64,000 nt of DNA from Chenopodium formosanum (taxonomy: Eukaryota > Streptophyta > Magnoliopsida > Caryophyllales > Amaranthaceae). A program made the translations under genes and the position numbers. Shown in pieces: positions 43,117 to 54,957 of this stretch; within the stretch, counting starts at the first letter, position 1, and each line of letters opens with the position of its first letter. Below the pieces are notes generated by a model. That model was not told the DNA's origin, made no database searches, and saw nothing but the letters and a program-made list of their open reading frames with translations. The DNA is taken from assembly GCA_024500155.1 (NCBI GenBank), contig CM044865.1, positions 36,139,776 to 36,203,775 on the forward strand, given 5' to 3'.

Positions 43117-45208
43117 TGTAGACACCTAAAAATGTCTCCCCAAAACAAAACCCGTTGATGAACACCTTTCACCGCCATTATTGGTCGAGTTGAGTATTTA
43201 ATATTTGGAGTGCTTATATTCATGTTCTATCCAATATATTTCATGAACCAATCCAATTTCCAGCTCATTTCCCTAAACCATAACCTATTTTCCACTTTTC
43301 GTGTCCACATCGCAAAACTGAGAGAAACTGATTTTATGGCTATAAAATTTTGATACAATTATTACTTTGTTGGATAGGCCTTTAAATAAGCTTTCCAACC
43401 ATATATCATAAGCCCAATTCCGAGCTATAACGAAAAAGATATGAGCAAAACACCAAACTCGGCCTAAAACCGACACCCTTCCACTAAAACGGCCATATCT
43501 TAAAATCTACATATTATTTTGACTTGTTTCCAATTGCGTTGGAAAGTAGACTTGATAAGATTTCCAATGTACTATTATATGCCTTATTCCAAGTTACAGA
43601 TCAAAAGTTAAGATGGTTTTAAAAACGGGTAAAAACCTGGAATCACCGCGCACAGTGCAATTCCACCGTGTCACGGGAGATTGCACCGTCTGACAGTGGG
43701 AATCCCCGTGACACGGTGCCCTTGCTGTGACGCGGGGCTATTCCGTGTCCTATTTGCGTTCTTCGTACCTAAAATACTCCCGCGTCACGGCATTTTCCAC
43801 CGTGTCACGAGAATTTACACTGTCTGACGGTGGGATTCCCCGTGACACGGAGCTGTTTTTCCGTGTAACTTTCGCGTCTCCCATACCGTGACACAGTGTA
43901 CTGTACCGTGTCGCGGTGGATACTGCCGTGTCACGGTACCTGTACCATGTCACGGGACATTCCGTGTCTTTTCTGCGTAAACCCTTAACGCGTTTTCTTT
44001 CCCGTTTTCTGAAAATTTCCCGCGTCACACTAAAATGTATCGTGTCGCGGGAAAGTTTGCCGTCTGACGGTGGGACTTCCCGTGTCATGGTACATTTTGC
44101 CGTGTTGCGGGATACTTTTTTAGGGTTTTTATCATTTTAGGGTTCCGTGTGCTCCCTCAGCACATTTTTTCTATAAATACCCCCTCATTTCTGATGTACG
44201 GGGCACCAATAAATACCTCTCTCACCTTGCACCAAAAATCATTCTCTTCTCCCTCTTTAACCTAATTTCTAGCCTCCTTATTCTTTCATAATAATTCCCC
44301 TAAGCACTCCAAGGAGTCTATACTTAACCCGAGGTTCCGTCCTTAAACCATGGCGTGAAAGGTACAAATAACTGAGGGTTTGGACCAAATCAACTCTACT
44401 TTTAATTTAATTTAATTTTCGTTTGATTTATATTTTTATTGAAGTTACTAACAGTTTATTCATGATGTAGCAAATTAAAGGAACGCGCGGAATGTGAGTA
44501 ATTAATTAATTTAATTACTCTTATTTTATTTTAATATTGCTAGCATCATGATTAGATTATTTTATATTTGATTTGACTTACAATATTATTGTTAAATTGC
44601 TTCCAATATTAATGTTTATTCTATTATTTTTATGATCCCCATATTGCATGTTTAAAGGGAATATGTAATTGAAAATCACGCCTAAAAAGATAATTTGGAC
44701 AACCGGTTTAAGATCCTTTTTAATCTTGTTAATTAATTCAAGTGATCGCAATATTTCAGAATTATATGTTGCATTAATATTCAACCAATTTAGCTTAATA
44801 ATAGTTTGGAGCAAATTGAATATTTTATTTGCATGCCTTTGAGATCGCAGGAATCACTTTTCACTATAAGAATCAAGTAGAGGCCAATACGGGCGAATGT
44901 GACTCCATGACTCACTTCGTACCATCATCCCCGATCCTCCTTTCGTGGTTCCGAACCATATGTAGTTAGTAATCTCATGGATTATGAATGGGGTGTAACC
45001 TTCACGGGTCAATCGTTGTTGCCTTCGTTGTCCCTTTATCGTGGTTGCCTTTTATGATCCGTGAACGGTTTACAAGTTCCTTAAAAACATGTTGGCGGCT
45101 CCCTACTTTATTTGTCCCTACTCGTATTATGTCAATTCCCACTTCCTATGAATGTCAAGCATATTCACAACATGCTTTTACGTAGGCGCACTTCGAGCGA
45201 CAACTACA
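43117..45208 (+). repeat. solo Tat/Ogre-like LTR (2.09 kb)
   Basis: It starts TGTAGACACC and ends CAACTACA, giving inverted termini TGTAG/CTACA. The flanks are AAGGT (43112-43116) and AAGCT (45209-45213), a TSD with one change. Comparison with Y shows the Athila sequence is continuous across the site. It contains a long cluster of CCGTGTCACGG/CCGTGACACGG words (43647-44112), a TATAAATA box (44172-44179) and a possible leader intron (44362-44470). The repeat-derived frame at 43750-44088 is not a gene. Confidence 0.85.
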
Positions 45209-45213
45209 AAGCT

Positions 45214-46017
45214 GTATGTATTTTTGTTTGGTTTGCTGACTACTTGATTGTGATCCTAAGAATTGGCCATTCTTTTGCTTCATTGATTAGGAAAACCACC
45301 AATTTCAGAGTTTTAGCCTACCTACACCCTTTCTCGCCCTTGCACTACAACCTTTGGGAAAGCCCTTTTGACCTAAGTGGTTGAGTCATTCATCGGAGGA
45401 GAGGAATGTGAGTTTTAGCCTAAGGAGAGGGGACGCAAAGACAAGATGTTGAGTAGCCTAATTTTTTCCTTTTCCGGTTCCTTCGAGGAATCATTGGGAT
45501 GCTCATTAGAGGTTGATTTGAAGCTAGTAGGGAGAACGTAGTAAGAATGAACGGAATGAAAGTGGATTGTGATACTTACTTCTCTATGCATAGCATGTTT
45601 TATTCTTTTATAAACCATGGATATCTTGAAATGTGCACACCTCTATTTATTTGAGAAAGTTCTTCATTCATTTGAGTTGTAGTCATGATGAAAAAGTCTA
45701 ACTCGTCGTAGAGTTTTTTATCTTTCTCTTTTCTTTTGTTTTGATTTTGCCTTTTTGTTTTGCCTCGTGTTCTCTTCCTGAGAGTTATAGGTCAAGCTCT
45801 AGGGAAACCTTTACGAGACCCCACTCGTCCTAAGAGGCGACTTTGCGGTTTAAAGGGCTTGTTGCACCTAAAAACAACCGTGATTCCTACGACAGTGAGT
45901 CTTAGTGTATATTCTCATCTTGAGTCTTTCTTTTTTCTTTTTGAATAAGTCTTTCATCCTTATTCTTTCTTGCTTTGTTTTGCTCGAGGACGAGAAAACG
46001 TTTTGCTTGGGGGAATT
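45214..46017 (+). mobile_element. Athila 3' non-coding region, second part, with PPT
   Basis: It continues the tract interrupted at 43117 (GTATTTTTGTTTG resumes as in Y). It ends in the polypurine tract GCTTGGGGGAATT (46005-46017) just before an LTR. No gene is seen. Confidence 0.75.
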
Positions 46018-46499
46018 TGATGGGTGTCATTTATGGCACTCATTTGGCTTCTTTTAGGATGTTTTTCATGCTCTTTTATATCTCTTTTCTTTAGTTTTCC
46101 GTATTTTTGTTCTTTATTTCTTTAGTTTGTGCTTTCCGTAGTTAGCTTTTTTTCTTTGTGCATTTCTTTGTTTATTTGGTTTTTTTCCCTTTTATTTGCT
46201 TGTTTTCATGTATTTTCAGGTTGTGATCATTTTCCAAGGATTCCCGAGCCGTCATCTCATATTTCTCATCATTTTGGATGCCTCTTGCTTGTCATTTGGA
46301 GCTCAAGTTTAAAGGAATGTAAGGAGCAAGTTCATGAGATCGGTGCATGCATGCGGTGGGGGCATCATCTTTGGCATGAACCCACAAAAATGGCCATTTC
46401 AATACTGCCTACCTTAGTGTTCATCATCATCACTAAGACGAGCGCACGTGGATGAGATAGGACAAAGAAATGGATTGCTCCCCTACTGCCAGGTGTGGG
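46018..46499 (+). repeat. partial 3' LTR of Athila Z, cut by element X
   Basis: From TGATGGGTGTCATTTATGGC it aligns with the first 480 bases of the Z 5' LTR (12034 on) at about 93% by eye. It stops at GTGGG (46495-46499), where the LTR of X begins. The remainder is not found in the window. Confidence 0.82.
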
Positions 46500-47906
46500 T
46501 GATGTGTCCATTTTATATGGTATTTTACCCCCGTCCCTCGGTCATAATTAGTAATGTTTTTGGCTCTTTAGAGCCACTTTTATTACTTATCGGTGTTTTC
46601 CAGTGTTTTCGTAGATTTGGTTGACTTTTGCAGGGATTTATGCTTTTGGAGTATTTTTCCGAGATATTTTGGAGCAATCATGAGTATTGGAGAAACACGA
46701 CCACTTTTGGAGCCCAAGACCGGTGAGAGCCGGTGATTAAGGGCTCGGTAATCGGGATACCGAGGTATATGGACCGAGTGATCAAGACCCTAAGTGGATA
46801 TCCGGATTGGGCCGAAGAAATAAGCGCAATCGAAGCTCCGAGCCTCGAGGTGAAGCAAGGGCCCGATCGGGCAAGGCACGCAAGTGCGCTGGTGCGTGGC
46901 AAAAGGCGCGCCCGATCGGGTGAGCTGTTAGCTCGATCGGGCGCGGCTGTGAGAAGAGCTGTGCGAGAAAAAAGGCGCGCCCGATCGGGCGGCCTCTAGC
47001 GTGATCGGGCGCGTGTTTCTAGAAAGGCACTTTTATCGAGCAATTAGTTTCTAATTAGGAGTTGTTTTTAGTTTTGTTTTAAGTACGTTTTTAGGACGAT
47101 TATTAAGACGGATCACCTTTTCTCTTAGACTTTCTCTCTCTACTTGGTATTTTTTCTCTCTCTTAAATTCTCTCTAAACTCTTGTTCTTAATTCCTTCAT
47201 TAATTCCAGATTTGTTTTGGTACAATTTCTTCCCTTTTTAATTTCAACTATTTTGATTGTTTTTTTTTATTATGCTTTTAATTATTTATTTGATTGGTTT
47301 AGTTATGATGATTAGTGAGTAGTTTAATTCTAGGGTTTATGGGGATCCATAATTAATATGAAGGGATAATGTGTTATTAATTATTGTTGATATTGCATAA
47401 TAATTTCCTATTGAATTGTTTTAATTCTTTGCAATTAGATTATGAATCGAGCAGATGTAATTTGATTGTGAATGTTTAGCAATATTGAATTGATGAATTG
47501 AGCAGATGTTGATTTAATATTAAAGGTTATTTTTAATAGGAACTTAGGTCTAATAAATTGCGAGAGCTTGTTAGATCTATGTTGATTAATAAATTGCGAG
47601 AGCCTATTAATCATGTTATTTGTGCATTTTAATTATTAATTACTTTGTTCTATCCCGGAATATTAATTATTGGTGAACCTGTGACCCTAGGTTTCCTTAT
47701 TATTGATTCTTTTCTCCCTAAACTCATTCTTCGTAGTATATAATTCACACTTAAAAACATTGGTTACGTAGATAATTTAGATTATATTAATTAATTAGAA
47801 TTATAAAGACCTGTTTCCCTGTGGAGTTCGACCCTACTTCCCTATCTACCTTAGTTAGTGATTTAGGTAATTATTTTTTATTAGGGGATACAACTTTACC
47901 CTGTCA
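46500..47906 (+). repeat. 5' LTR of X (1.41 kb)
   Basis: It starts TGATGTGTCCATTTTATATGG and ends TTACCCTGTCA. Five GATCGGGC words, most in the palindromic form GCCCGATCGGGC, lie between 46855 and 47015, followed by a CTCTCTCT-rich leader. I see no clear TATA box. Confidence 0.88.
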
Positions 47907-47911
47907 AAATT

Positions 47912-47929
47912 TGGCGCCGTTGTCGGGGA
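47912..47929 (+). promoter_or_regulatory. primer-binding site of X
   Basis: TGGCGCCGTTGTCGGGGA lies five bases after the LTR end, identical to the site of Y1. Confidence 0.88.
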
Positions 47930-48035
47930 AACGGTTTTACTTTTATTTCTGATTGTTTTTGTAGTTTAGATTATTTCTCTTTTGTCTCAGAGAGCGTTAG
48001 TTCTCTAAGACAAATCTCATATTTGCTTCTAGTTT

Positions 48036-50878
48036 TTGTTTATGCCCAGGTGTTCCAGATCAGGTTACATTCCATTCGATCCTGAGATCGAAGGCTCCTT
48101 CCATAGACAGAAAAACTTCTACAAGCAAATCCTGGCGGATTCTGGCGATAATAACAATAATCACCGCGATCCCCCAACTGATTCTAGCGATTTAGAGGTA
48201 TCATCAGAAACAAAATCAGAGATGGCGGCTCCAAAGAAGCTTAGTGATTATTCACAACCAAAGCTTACGGATTTTCCACATCTCACCCCTACTCCGGCTC
48301 TTGATGGGGTTCAATTTGAAATTAAACCTCAATTTATAACGATGATAGAGAGGAAGCAATTCAGTGGAGCAAAGGGTGAAGACCCGAATCTTCACATTGC
48401 CGACTATTGTCAATATTGCAACACCATCAGGCAAGCCGGGGTCACTCAAGACCAAATCAGGGAGATTCTCTTTCCCTTCTCTTTAACTGGAAAAGCTAAA
48501 TTGTGGTTTAATGGCTTAAATAGAACTACACTTGGTATAACTGACTGGGAAACTCTTGTTTTGAATTTCTATAACAAGTATTATCCTGCAGAGAGAACAG
48601 TAGTACTACGGAGTGCAATTCAGAACTTTGCCCAAGAAGCCGATGAGTCTTTATATGAGGCTTGAGAGAGGTTCAAGGACTTACAAAGAGAATGCCCTCA
48701 CCATAATTTAGCGCAATGGTAGTTAATCCAAGCCTTTTATAACGTCATTGGAAATTCTTCTAGAATAATTTTAGACTCTGCAGCTAGTGGGAGATTCATG
48801 AATCTTAATGTTGATGATGCATGTCAGGTTATTGAAGACATGGCGATACACAATTCCCAATATGGGAATCCCAGAGGATTTGCTAACAAGGGGAAACATA
48901 GTGTAGACTCTGTATCCTTTTTGCAAGCTCAACTAACCTGTATTTGCCAAAAATTGGATAATCTGAGCACTGCTAATGTAGCTAATGTTTCTGCAATTAA
49001 TAACAATTCTAATGAGGCTTTCTGTGAAAATTGTGGTATTAAAGGTCATTGGAAGCAGGATTGCAGGAGTTCCGTGGAGCAAGTTAATGCCTTCCAAGCT
49101 TATAGGCAGAATAACCCATACTCCAATACTTACAATCCTGGGTATCTAAATCATCCATACCTTTCCTACCGGAGCACTAATGTTCAAAATCCACCACCAC
49201 AAGAACCACAGGTTCCACAACAACAGCAGCAGAAATATTATCACCCCAATGCTAGCCAGAAGAATCAACCACAACAACCCCCCTCATTTTCCGACCCTTC
49301 TTTGGCGGAAATTAGAGCAATGTTGGTCAATATGCAAAAGCACATGGAGAGCAGGGATGCGACAATTGATCAAATTCTAGCGCATAATAAAATTGAAGAT
49401 AATCAAATTGCACAACTCTCCGCTACTCTACAAGCACGCCAACAGGGAGCCCTGCCGGCACAGCCGACTAGGCCAACGGATCAAGCATTTGCAATTACTC
49501 TAAGGAGTGGTTCAAACTATGAAGGGCCCTCTATGCCCAGAGTTGATGAACCTGTTTTATTAAATAATGCTAATCTTGATTCCATTAAACCAAACAATGT
49601 AGTTGATAGCTTTGCAGGGCTAAAAGATAATACTAACATATCTAATTCTACATTGCAGGGTACAACTCTAGAGAAGGTGGCTACTCTAGACAAGAATAAG
49701 AATGCTCAAAAGCCAATTATCAAACTTCCTTTCCCCAATCGTCAATTGAAGACAAACTTGGATAAGCAGTTTGGTAAGTTCCTGGAGGTGGTTAAAGATT
49801 TGAAGGTAACAGTTCCCTTTACTGAATTGATCAAACAAATCCCCTCGTATGAAAAATTCATGAAAGAAATATTGACGAGAAAAAGGTCTATTAGTGAGGT
49901 ATAGACAGTAGCTTTCACTGCACAGTGTAGTGCCGTACTTCAAAATAAGTCTCCACCTAAATTAAAAGATCCGGGTAGTTTTTCTATCCCTTGTCATATT
50001 GGCAATCTCTTGATTGATAATGCATTATGTGATTTGGGTGCTAGTGTTAGCGTCATGCCATTATCTGTGTGTTTTAAGTTAAAATGGGTAAGTTAAAAGC
50101 TACCAATATAACTCTACAAATGGCCGACCGTTCTTTCAAATACCCCTTAGGTGTTTTAGAGGATGTCCCTGTTAGAGTAGGTAAATTTTATATACCTGTG
50201 GATTTTGTTGTTCTTGATATGGATGAGGATATGCAAACCCCAATTATTTTGGGTAGACCATTCCTTAACACTGCAGGAGCAGTCAAAGATGTTAGAAGTG
50301 GTAAGCTAACACTATCAGTAGGGGACGATAAAGTGGTTTTTAATCTTAATAATGCCCCTAAAAGCTCCATGACTAAGGAGAAATGTTTCAGTGTTAATGT
50401 GGTTGTAAAAAATTCTAACAAGCCCCAAGCTCTTGAAAAAGATCCCTTGGAGGCAGTATCTTGTGTTGCATCATTTTCAGATGAGGTAGACAAATGGCAG
50501 AAGGAAGTCGATGCAATAGAAAGAGCACTCTACAATGTTGGTCTTGGTTTCGAGGATGAACAAGTGGAACCGATCGAGCAAGTTGTGCGAATCGAGCCTA
50601 CGGTAAGTGTTCCGCCAGATCGAGTTGCAAGTGTTGAACGCAATGACAATTTGAAGCAACATTCGATCAAAGGAGGGTTTTTAGTGCGTAGCATTGAAGA
50701 TTCCTCAGTCCAAGTCAATGAGGACCCACCAGATAAGGCGACTTGGCGTCCCACAGGTTATGTCAGGAAGCCGCATCGCAGCCTAAACGTCGCTAGACCG
50801 GTTGAGAAACCACCCGATCAAGCATTAGGCCAAGGGTCCTATAAATTGTACTTGGTAAGAAGGACGTGCGGGACCTAG
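48036..50878 (+). pseudogene. gag-protease of element X, three stops and a frameshift
   Basis: The frame from 48036 encodes an Athila gag (FPFSLTGKAKLWFNGLNR, YYPAERTVVLRSAIQNF) and a textbook CX2CX4HX4C zinc knuckle, CENCGIKGHWKQDC. A Gln/Pro-rich linker and the gag-protease spacer (KTNLDKQFGKFLEVV) follow. Stops are at 48663 (probably a former Trp), 48720 and 49902. The protease motif CDLGASVSVMP is followed by a one-base shift near 50080; the domain continues in the new frame (IILGRPFLNTAGA) to a stop at 50876-50878. After the protease comes a 150-residue tail with no RT similarity, where a full element would enter RT. Confidence 0.85.
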
Positions 50879-51715
50879 ATAAACCAGCGCTTTGCGAGCG
50901 GCAACCCGTATTTCATGCTTTCTAGATTAGTTTTCCTTTTCTCTTATTTTTATTGTTATTTTAGAGAGGTGAGGAGAGTGATATTTTACCATTTTTAAGT
51001 GTTGTTGTACATGTATGAATTTGACAAGTAAAAAGACTTAGAAAAATTTGAAGAAGAAAAGAAATCGAAGAAACTCCAGGGCTTGGTACGGGCCCGATCG
51101 GGCGCGCAAGTGAGCCAAAAATCGAAAAAAAAATTCGCCCAATCGGGCGCGCAAGCAGAGCTGATTTCTTAGTTAATTTCGCCCGATCGGGCGCGAGAGG
51201 AGACCAGGAAACGGGTTCTCTTTTCGCCCGATCGGGCTAGGTCGCCCGATCGGGCTAGGTCGCCCGATCGGGCGTAAATCGAGTGAGAAGGAAAGATTTC
51301 TCGAGCGAAGCTCGCCCGATCGGGCGAGAAAGTGGTGAAAATTCCCTTCGCGTTCGCGCCCGATCGGGCGCGCAACTTGTATTCTGGAAATCTCCACATT
51401 CGCCCGATCGGGCGCGCATTATGGCCGTCCCCCCCCCCCCCTTTATTTTCTTTCCTCTTCTTTCTTTCCTCACTTTCTCCTTATTTCATCTTCTTCATCT
51501 CACTTTCTCTCTCTAAAACCTCCATTTTCAAACCTTTAACTCACACTTCAATCCAAGATCTCCTCCAATTCTTCCATCCAAACTTAAAAATTCTTACATT
51601 TTTCAACTCGTCTCATCTTCCTCTACAATCTACACTAAATTTTCAACACTTTTTCTCAATTATTTCTCAAACCCTAAGAGAGAGAAAGCTTCAATTCCTA
51701 CTACTTTCACATAAA
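50879..51715 (+). promoter_or_regulatory. intergenic block of X with GATCGGGC palindromes, possible internal promoter
   Basis: Nine copies of the word (C)GCCCGATCGGGC(G) or one-base variants lie between 51088 and 51412. A C-run (51427-51438) and a long CT-rich leader-like tract (TTTCTTTCCTC, CTCTCTCTCTAAA) follow to the late ORF at 51716. The 5' LTR has the same word cluster followed by a similar CT-rich leader. A promoter role is my inference. Small frames here are palindrome artefacts. Confidence 0.55.
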
Positions 51716-53277
51716 ATGGCTTTCAAGAGGTCTAGAACTTTAAGGGGTGAAGGATCGAGGCACCAAGCACCCAGCATTGACCCGAAGTTGCAAATTCCGG
51801 GGTGGTAGAGGGTGGTCATCACTACCCAAGAGCAAAGGCAAAGGATGCTCAACCTCATCTCACGACAGGTAATTCCTACTCGTTTTATTCATCATTCTAC
51901 ACTTTCAGACTAGGAATTGATAAACATGTTGAAAAATTGTTCAAAGGAATTGGCATGACTGGTTTGTTTACATTACACTATGATACTTATGATTATTTGA
52001 ATTTAGAATTCATCTCTAGTTTTAATGTCATAAAATCAAATGCTTTAATCTCTCATGTTCAATTTCGATTGTTTAATAATGATATTAGATTGTCTTTGAA
52101 AGATTTTGGAAAATTGTTTGATTTAAAAGCCGATAGACCAATTGAACCACCCCAAGACAACATTACTTTTATCTACCATGCTCTAACGGGGAATCCTAAC
52201 TTAAACCTCCAACATGCCAAGGGCACTTGGATTCAACATCCTGTGCCAAAACTTTGGCAACGATTTGTTGGCCTTACCATCTTTGGGAGGCATGAACCGA
52301 CAAATGTGAGGAGGGATGAACTAGAACTATTAGGGTCATACATGATTCCTAAGAGTGACAAGCATAACATAGTTCATAGGATGGCCCAACACTTCTAGAG
52401 GGTGGCCAATGTGGCCGAATCGGGTAGGTCTAGGGTCCCAATTTACTTTGGTGGGTTAGTAACCCACATAGCGGTCAAATACCTTAGTTGGACCCCTAGC
52501 GGTGATTGTAAGGTAGCTGGACCAACCTTAATGGACGCACCCTACTTAGGAGACTTTAATTGGATAAATGTGATGGGGGTTGAGACTTGGTGGGTGATTC
52601 ATAAGGAGTCGGGTAGAAGAGACAACGCTTTCACCTTGCCTAACCCGGCCTTGACAAAATTTGAGAAGGGTCCTCCCTCTTATAACTTTGAATTAGGAGA
52701 CCAAGGGGAGGCCCAAGCACACCACCAAGAACCTCCCTCACCACCACAACATTTCCACCAACCATCACCCCAACGCTACACACATAACATTCCCACTTCC
52801 TCAACCAACTACAACATCGACCCTAACGCCCCATATAACTTTTCGGCTTTTAGAAGCCAATTGGATCGGATAGAGAGTGGGCAAGGGAGGATGGAGGGTA
52901 TGGTTAGGAATCTGGACACTAGGGTAGGAGCCCTAGATGCTAGGGTTGGGGTTGTGGAGAGGAACTTAGGGCGGGGTTTATACCCCATGTATGATTATTA
53001 TGCCCGTCGGGGGGCTATTCCCCCCGAATCACTTGTCCCCGATTGGTTCCAATATCCCCAAGGGGGATACATGGACCCAAGTGCCTAAGGTACCTATGTG
53101 GACTATTCATCGGTCCATGGATATGGGACCGATGCTCCTTTTGGTGGGCTTGGGGGGAATGTAGACCCTAACTATTTTGCGAGTGGTTCGGGGTATGGTG
53201 GTGGTGGCTCTGGCAATGGAGGAGCCGGTTCTAGCCATGGCGGGGGCTATTCGAGGATGGATGAGGATGAGGAGTAG
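51716..53277 (+). pseudogene. late ORF of X, Athila ORF/plant transposon protein-like, broken
   Basis: Starting MAFKRSRTLRGEGSRHQAP, the frame shows EQRQRMLNLISRQVIPTRF, then after a one-base shift near 51911 continues LGIDKHVEKLFKGIGM, TGLFTLHYDTYDYLNLEFIS and RLFNNDIRLSLKDFGKLF. This resembles the ORF found in Athila elements (retrotransposon ORF-1/plant transposon protein families). Stops are at 51806, 52396 and 53086. A short coiled-coil-like part (GRMEGMVRNLDTRVGALDAR) and a Gly/Ser/Tyr-rich tail end it. Function is unknown; no signal peptide or clear membrane segment is seen. Confidence 0.7.
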
Positions 53278-54895
53278 GCTACTCTCCCAAGTCAATGAGG
53301 GCATTAGTTGATTTGGCTTGGGGGGGTGTTCTTTCACTCGAAAATTCTCTTCCTTTTCTCTCTTTATTTGCTTTCATAGTATAGATTTTATTGCTTACTG
53401 CTTTCTTTTTGAGAAAAATACAAAAAAATTGAAAATAAAAAAATCCAAAAATACGTTCCAATGAATTATAAATTATGCTTCCCTATGCCCCATACTTGAG
53501 AAATTTGTTTTTGATTCTTGGTATTTGATGATAGGCATTGTGGATTAGTTGATCATGATTTGATGTTTGATTGCCTTGAAACCTTAACATGCATCAATTT
53601 TGTCCAACTGCTTGTGAGTACAGTGCTTGAATAGTTGACTTGGTTAGGAATGTGTGATAGTTCCATAGTTCCTGGTATGTCAATGAATTTAAGTATTGGT
53701 TTGCAACTATTAGTAATGTTTATATGATTCATTATTTTGCACATTGTGGAGGACGAAGGCATTTGTTCTTTTAGGTAGCCTCCAGATATTGTAGATACAT
53801 TAGTTCCCCTATTGCTACCCATGTTGTTGCCTTGACCTTTTTGTTATTTATTAGCCACATTACAAGCCTATTTTGCCCCATTGGTTACTAGTCCCAAGCT
53901 TGGCTTGGGGGAGCTATTAGTGAGTGAGGTGAGGGAGTTTTTAGTGTGCTTATTATTTACACAATTTGGGTGGGATTTGAGAAGTTGTTTTGTTGTTATT
54001 CATGTTTATTTTTGATGAGTATGAAAGTTATATTTTCTTGAAAAAATAAAGCATGATATTATGAAAAAAATAGAAGTTCAAAAAAAAAAAATGTGAAAAA
54101 ATAAGTGAACTTCGAAGGAAAAAAAGTGTTCTAATATTCAATTTGGAGGTTGATCAAAGAAAAAATAAAGAGCTTTATTGAAACAATTCAAGTTTGGAAA
54201 ATAAGTTTGTTTATTCACTCTATTACTCCATTATTATATCTTATGACTGAAATTGTAAGAGTTAGGTTTATTTATTATGATTGGAGTATATTTGGTTGAT
54301 GTTAGAGTTGGTTATATAGGAGATGTATGATCACTATTTATTTTGATCATGGATTTTATTAGGATATGGCTCCTTTAAGCATAACTTTAATCTCACTTGT
54401 TCCCAAATGATTCCTACCCTTATTCTAGCCTTACATTACAAGCTTAAAAGACCTTTCGACCTTGTGCATAGAATCGTATGAATGTGAAAGTGTTGCTTAT
54501 CAATGCAAGTTATGATTTGGCATATTTTGAGTCGACTAGTAGGATTGAGCTTTCATTGTTTTATACACACGAGACTGTGAGTTGGGAGGGCATTGTTCAC
54601 ATTAAAGGGGTGGTTTGAGAGCGATCGAGTACATCTTTTACTCGCCACATAAATGAGAGTTGAGTATGTGAGCACTAGTCTTGAATTCTATATGCTCTTG
54701 TGGTTTGCTCTTTTTGACAATTGTTAGGGAAGTAAGGTAATTGGATGAATTAGATAGGTTGAATTTGAAGCATGTTTATTTGATTTACCCTGGATCGTTT
54801 GTGCTTGATTTTTACTTATTGGGGTGAAGCATATTTATTGATTCCTTGATGAGATCTTTGCTTAGGGACAAGCAAAGGTTTGGCTTAGGGGAGTT
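53278..54895 (+). other. 3' non-coding region and PPT of X
   Basis: There is no credible gene in 1.6 kb. The tract has several GCTTGGGGG-like motifs (53311, 53896) and ends in TTGGCTTAGGGGAGTT (54880-54895), the polypurine tract just before the 3' LTR start. Confidence 0.7.
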
Positions 54896-54952
54896 TGATG
54901 TGTCCATTTTATATGGTATTTTAGCCCCGTCCCTCGGTCATAATTAGTAGTG
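54896..54952 (+). repeat. first 57 bases of the 3' LTR of X
   Basis: TGATGTGTCCATTTTATATGG and the following bases match 46500-46556 with two changes (ACCCCCG to AGCCCCG, GTAATG to GTAGTG). The match stops at 54952; five bases (54953-54957) match neither side, then sequence homologous to 38024 begins. Confidence 0.88.
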
Positions 54953-54957
54953 TGAAG

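Larger units (their letters stand above)
46500..54952 (+). mobile_element. pol-less Athila derivative X
   Basis: The order is 5' LTR, PBS, gag-protease, an 840-base non-coding block rich in GCCCGATCGGGC palindromes, a late ORF, a non-coding 3' region, PPT, and the first 57 bases of the 3' LTR. RT, RNase H and integrase are absent between the protease and the late ORF. The candidate left TSD is GTGGG (46495-46499). The right end was lost at the duplication junction. Confidence 0.85.

Noticed and set aside
43647..44112. CRISPR-like appearance of repeated CCGTGTCACGG words
   Set aside because: Spacing is irregular, words occur in both orientations, and the DNA is a plant LTR.
45112..45384. 90-residue frame spanning the end of the solo LTR (also at 62189-62461)
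   Set aside because: It crosses the LTR/TSD boundary into Athila non-coding DNA; it is identical in both copies only because the block is duplicated.
51169..51516. Arg/Pro-rich frames around the GATCGGGC cluster in X
   Set aside because: A palindrome repeated on both strands gives the same peptide-like words (RPIGR, DRAR) in several frames; there is no independent evidence of coding.
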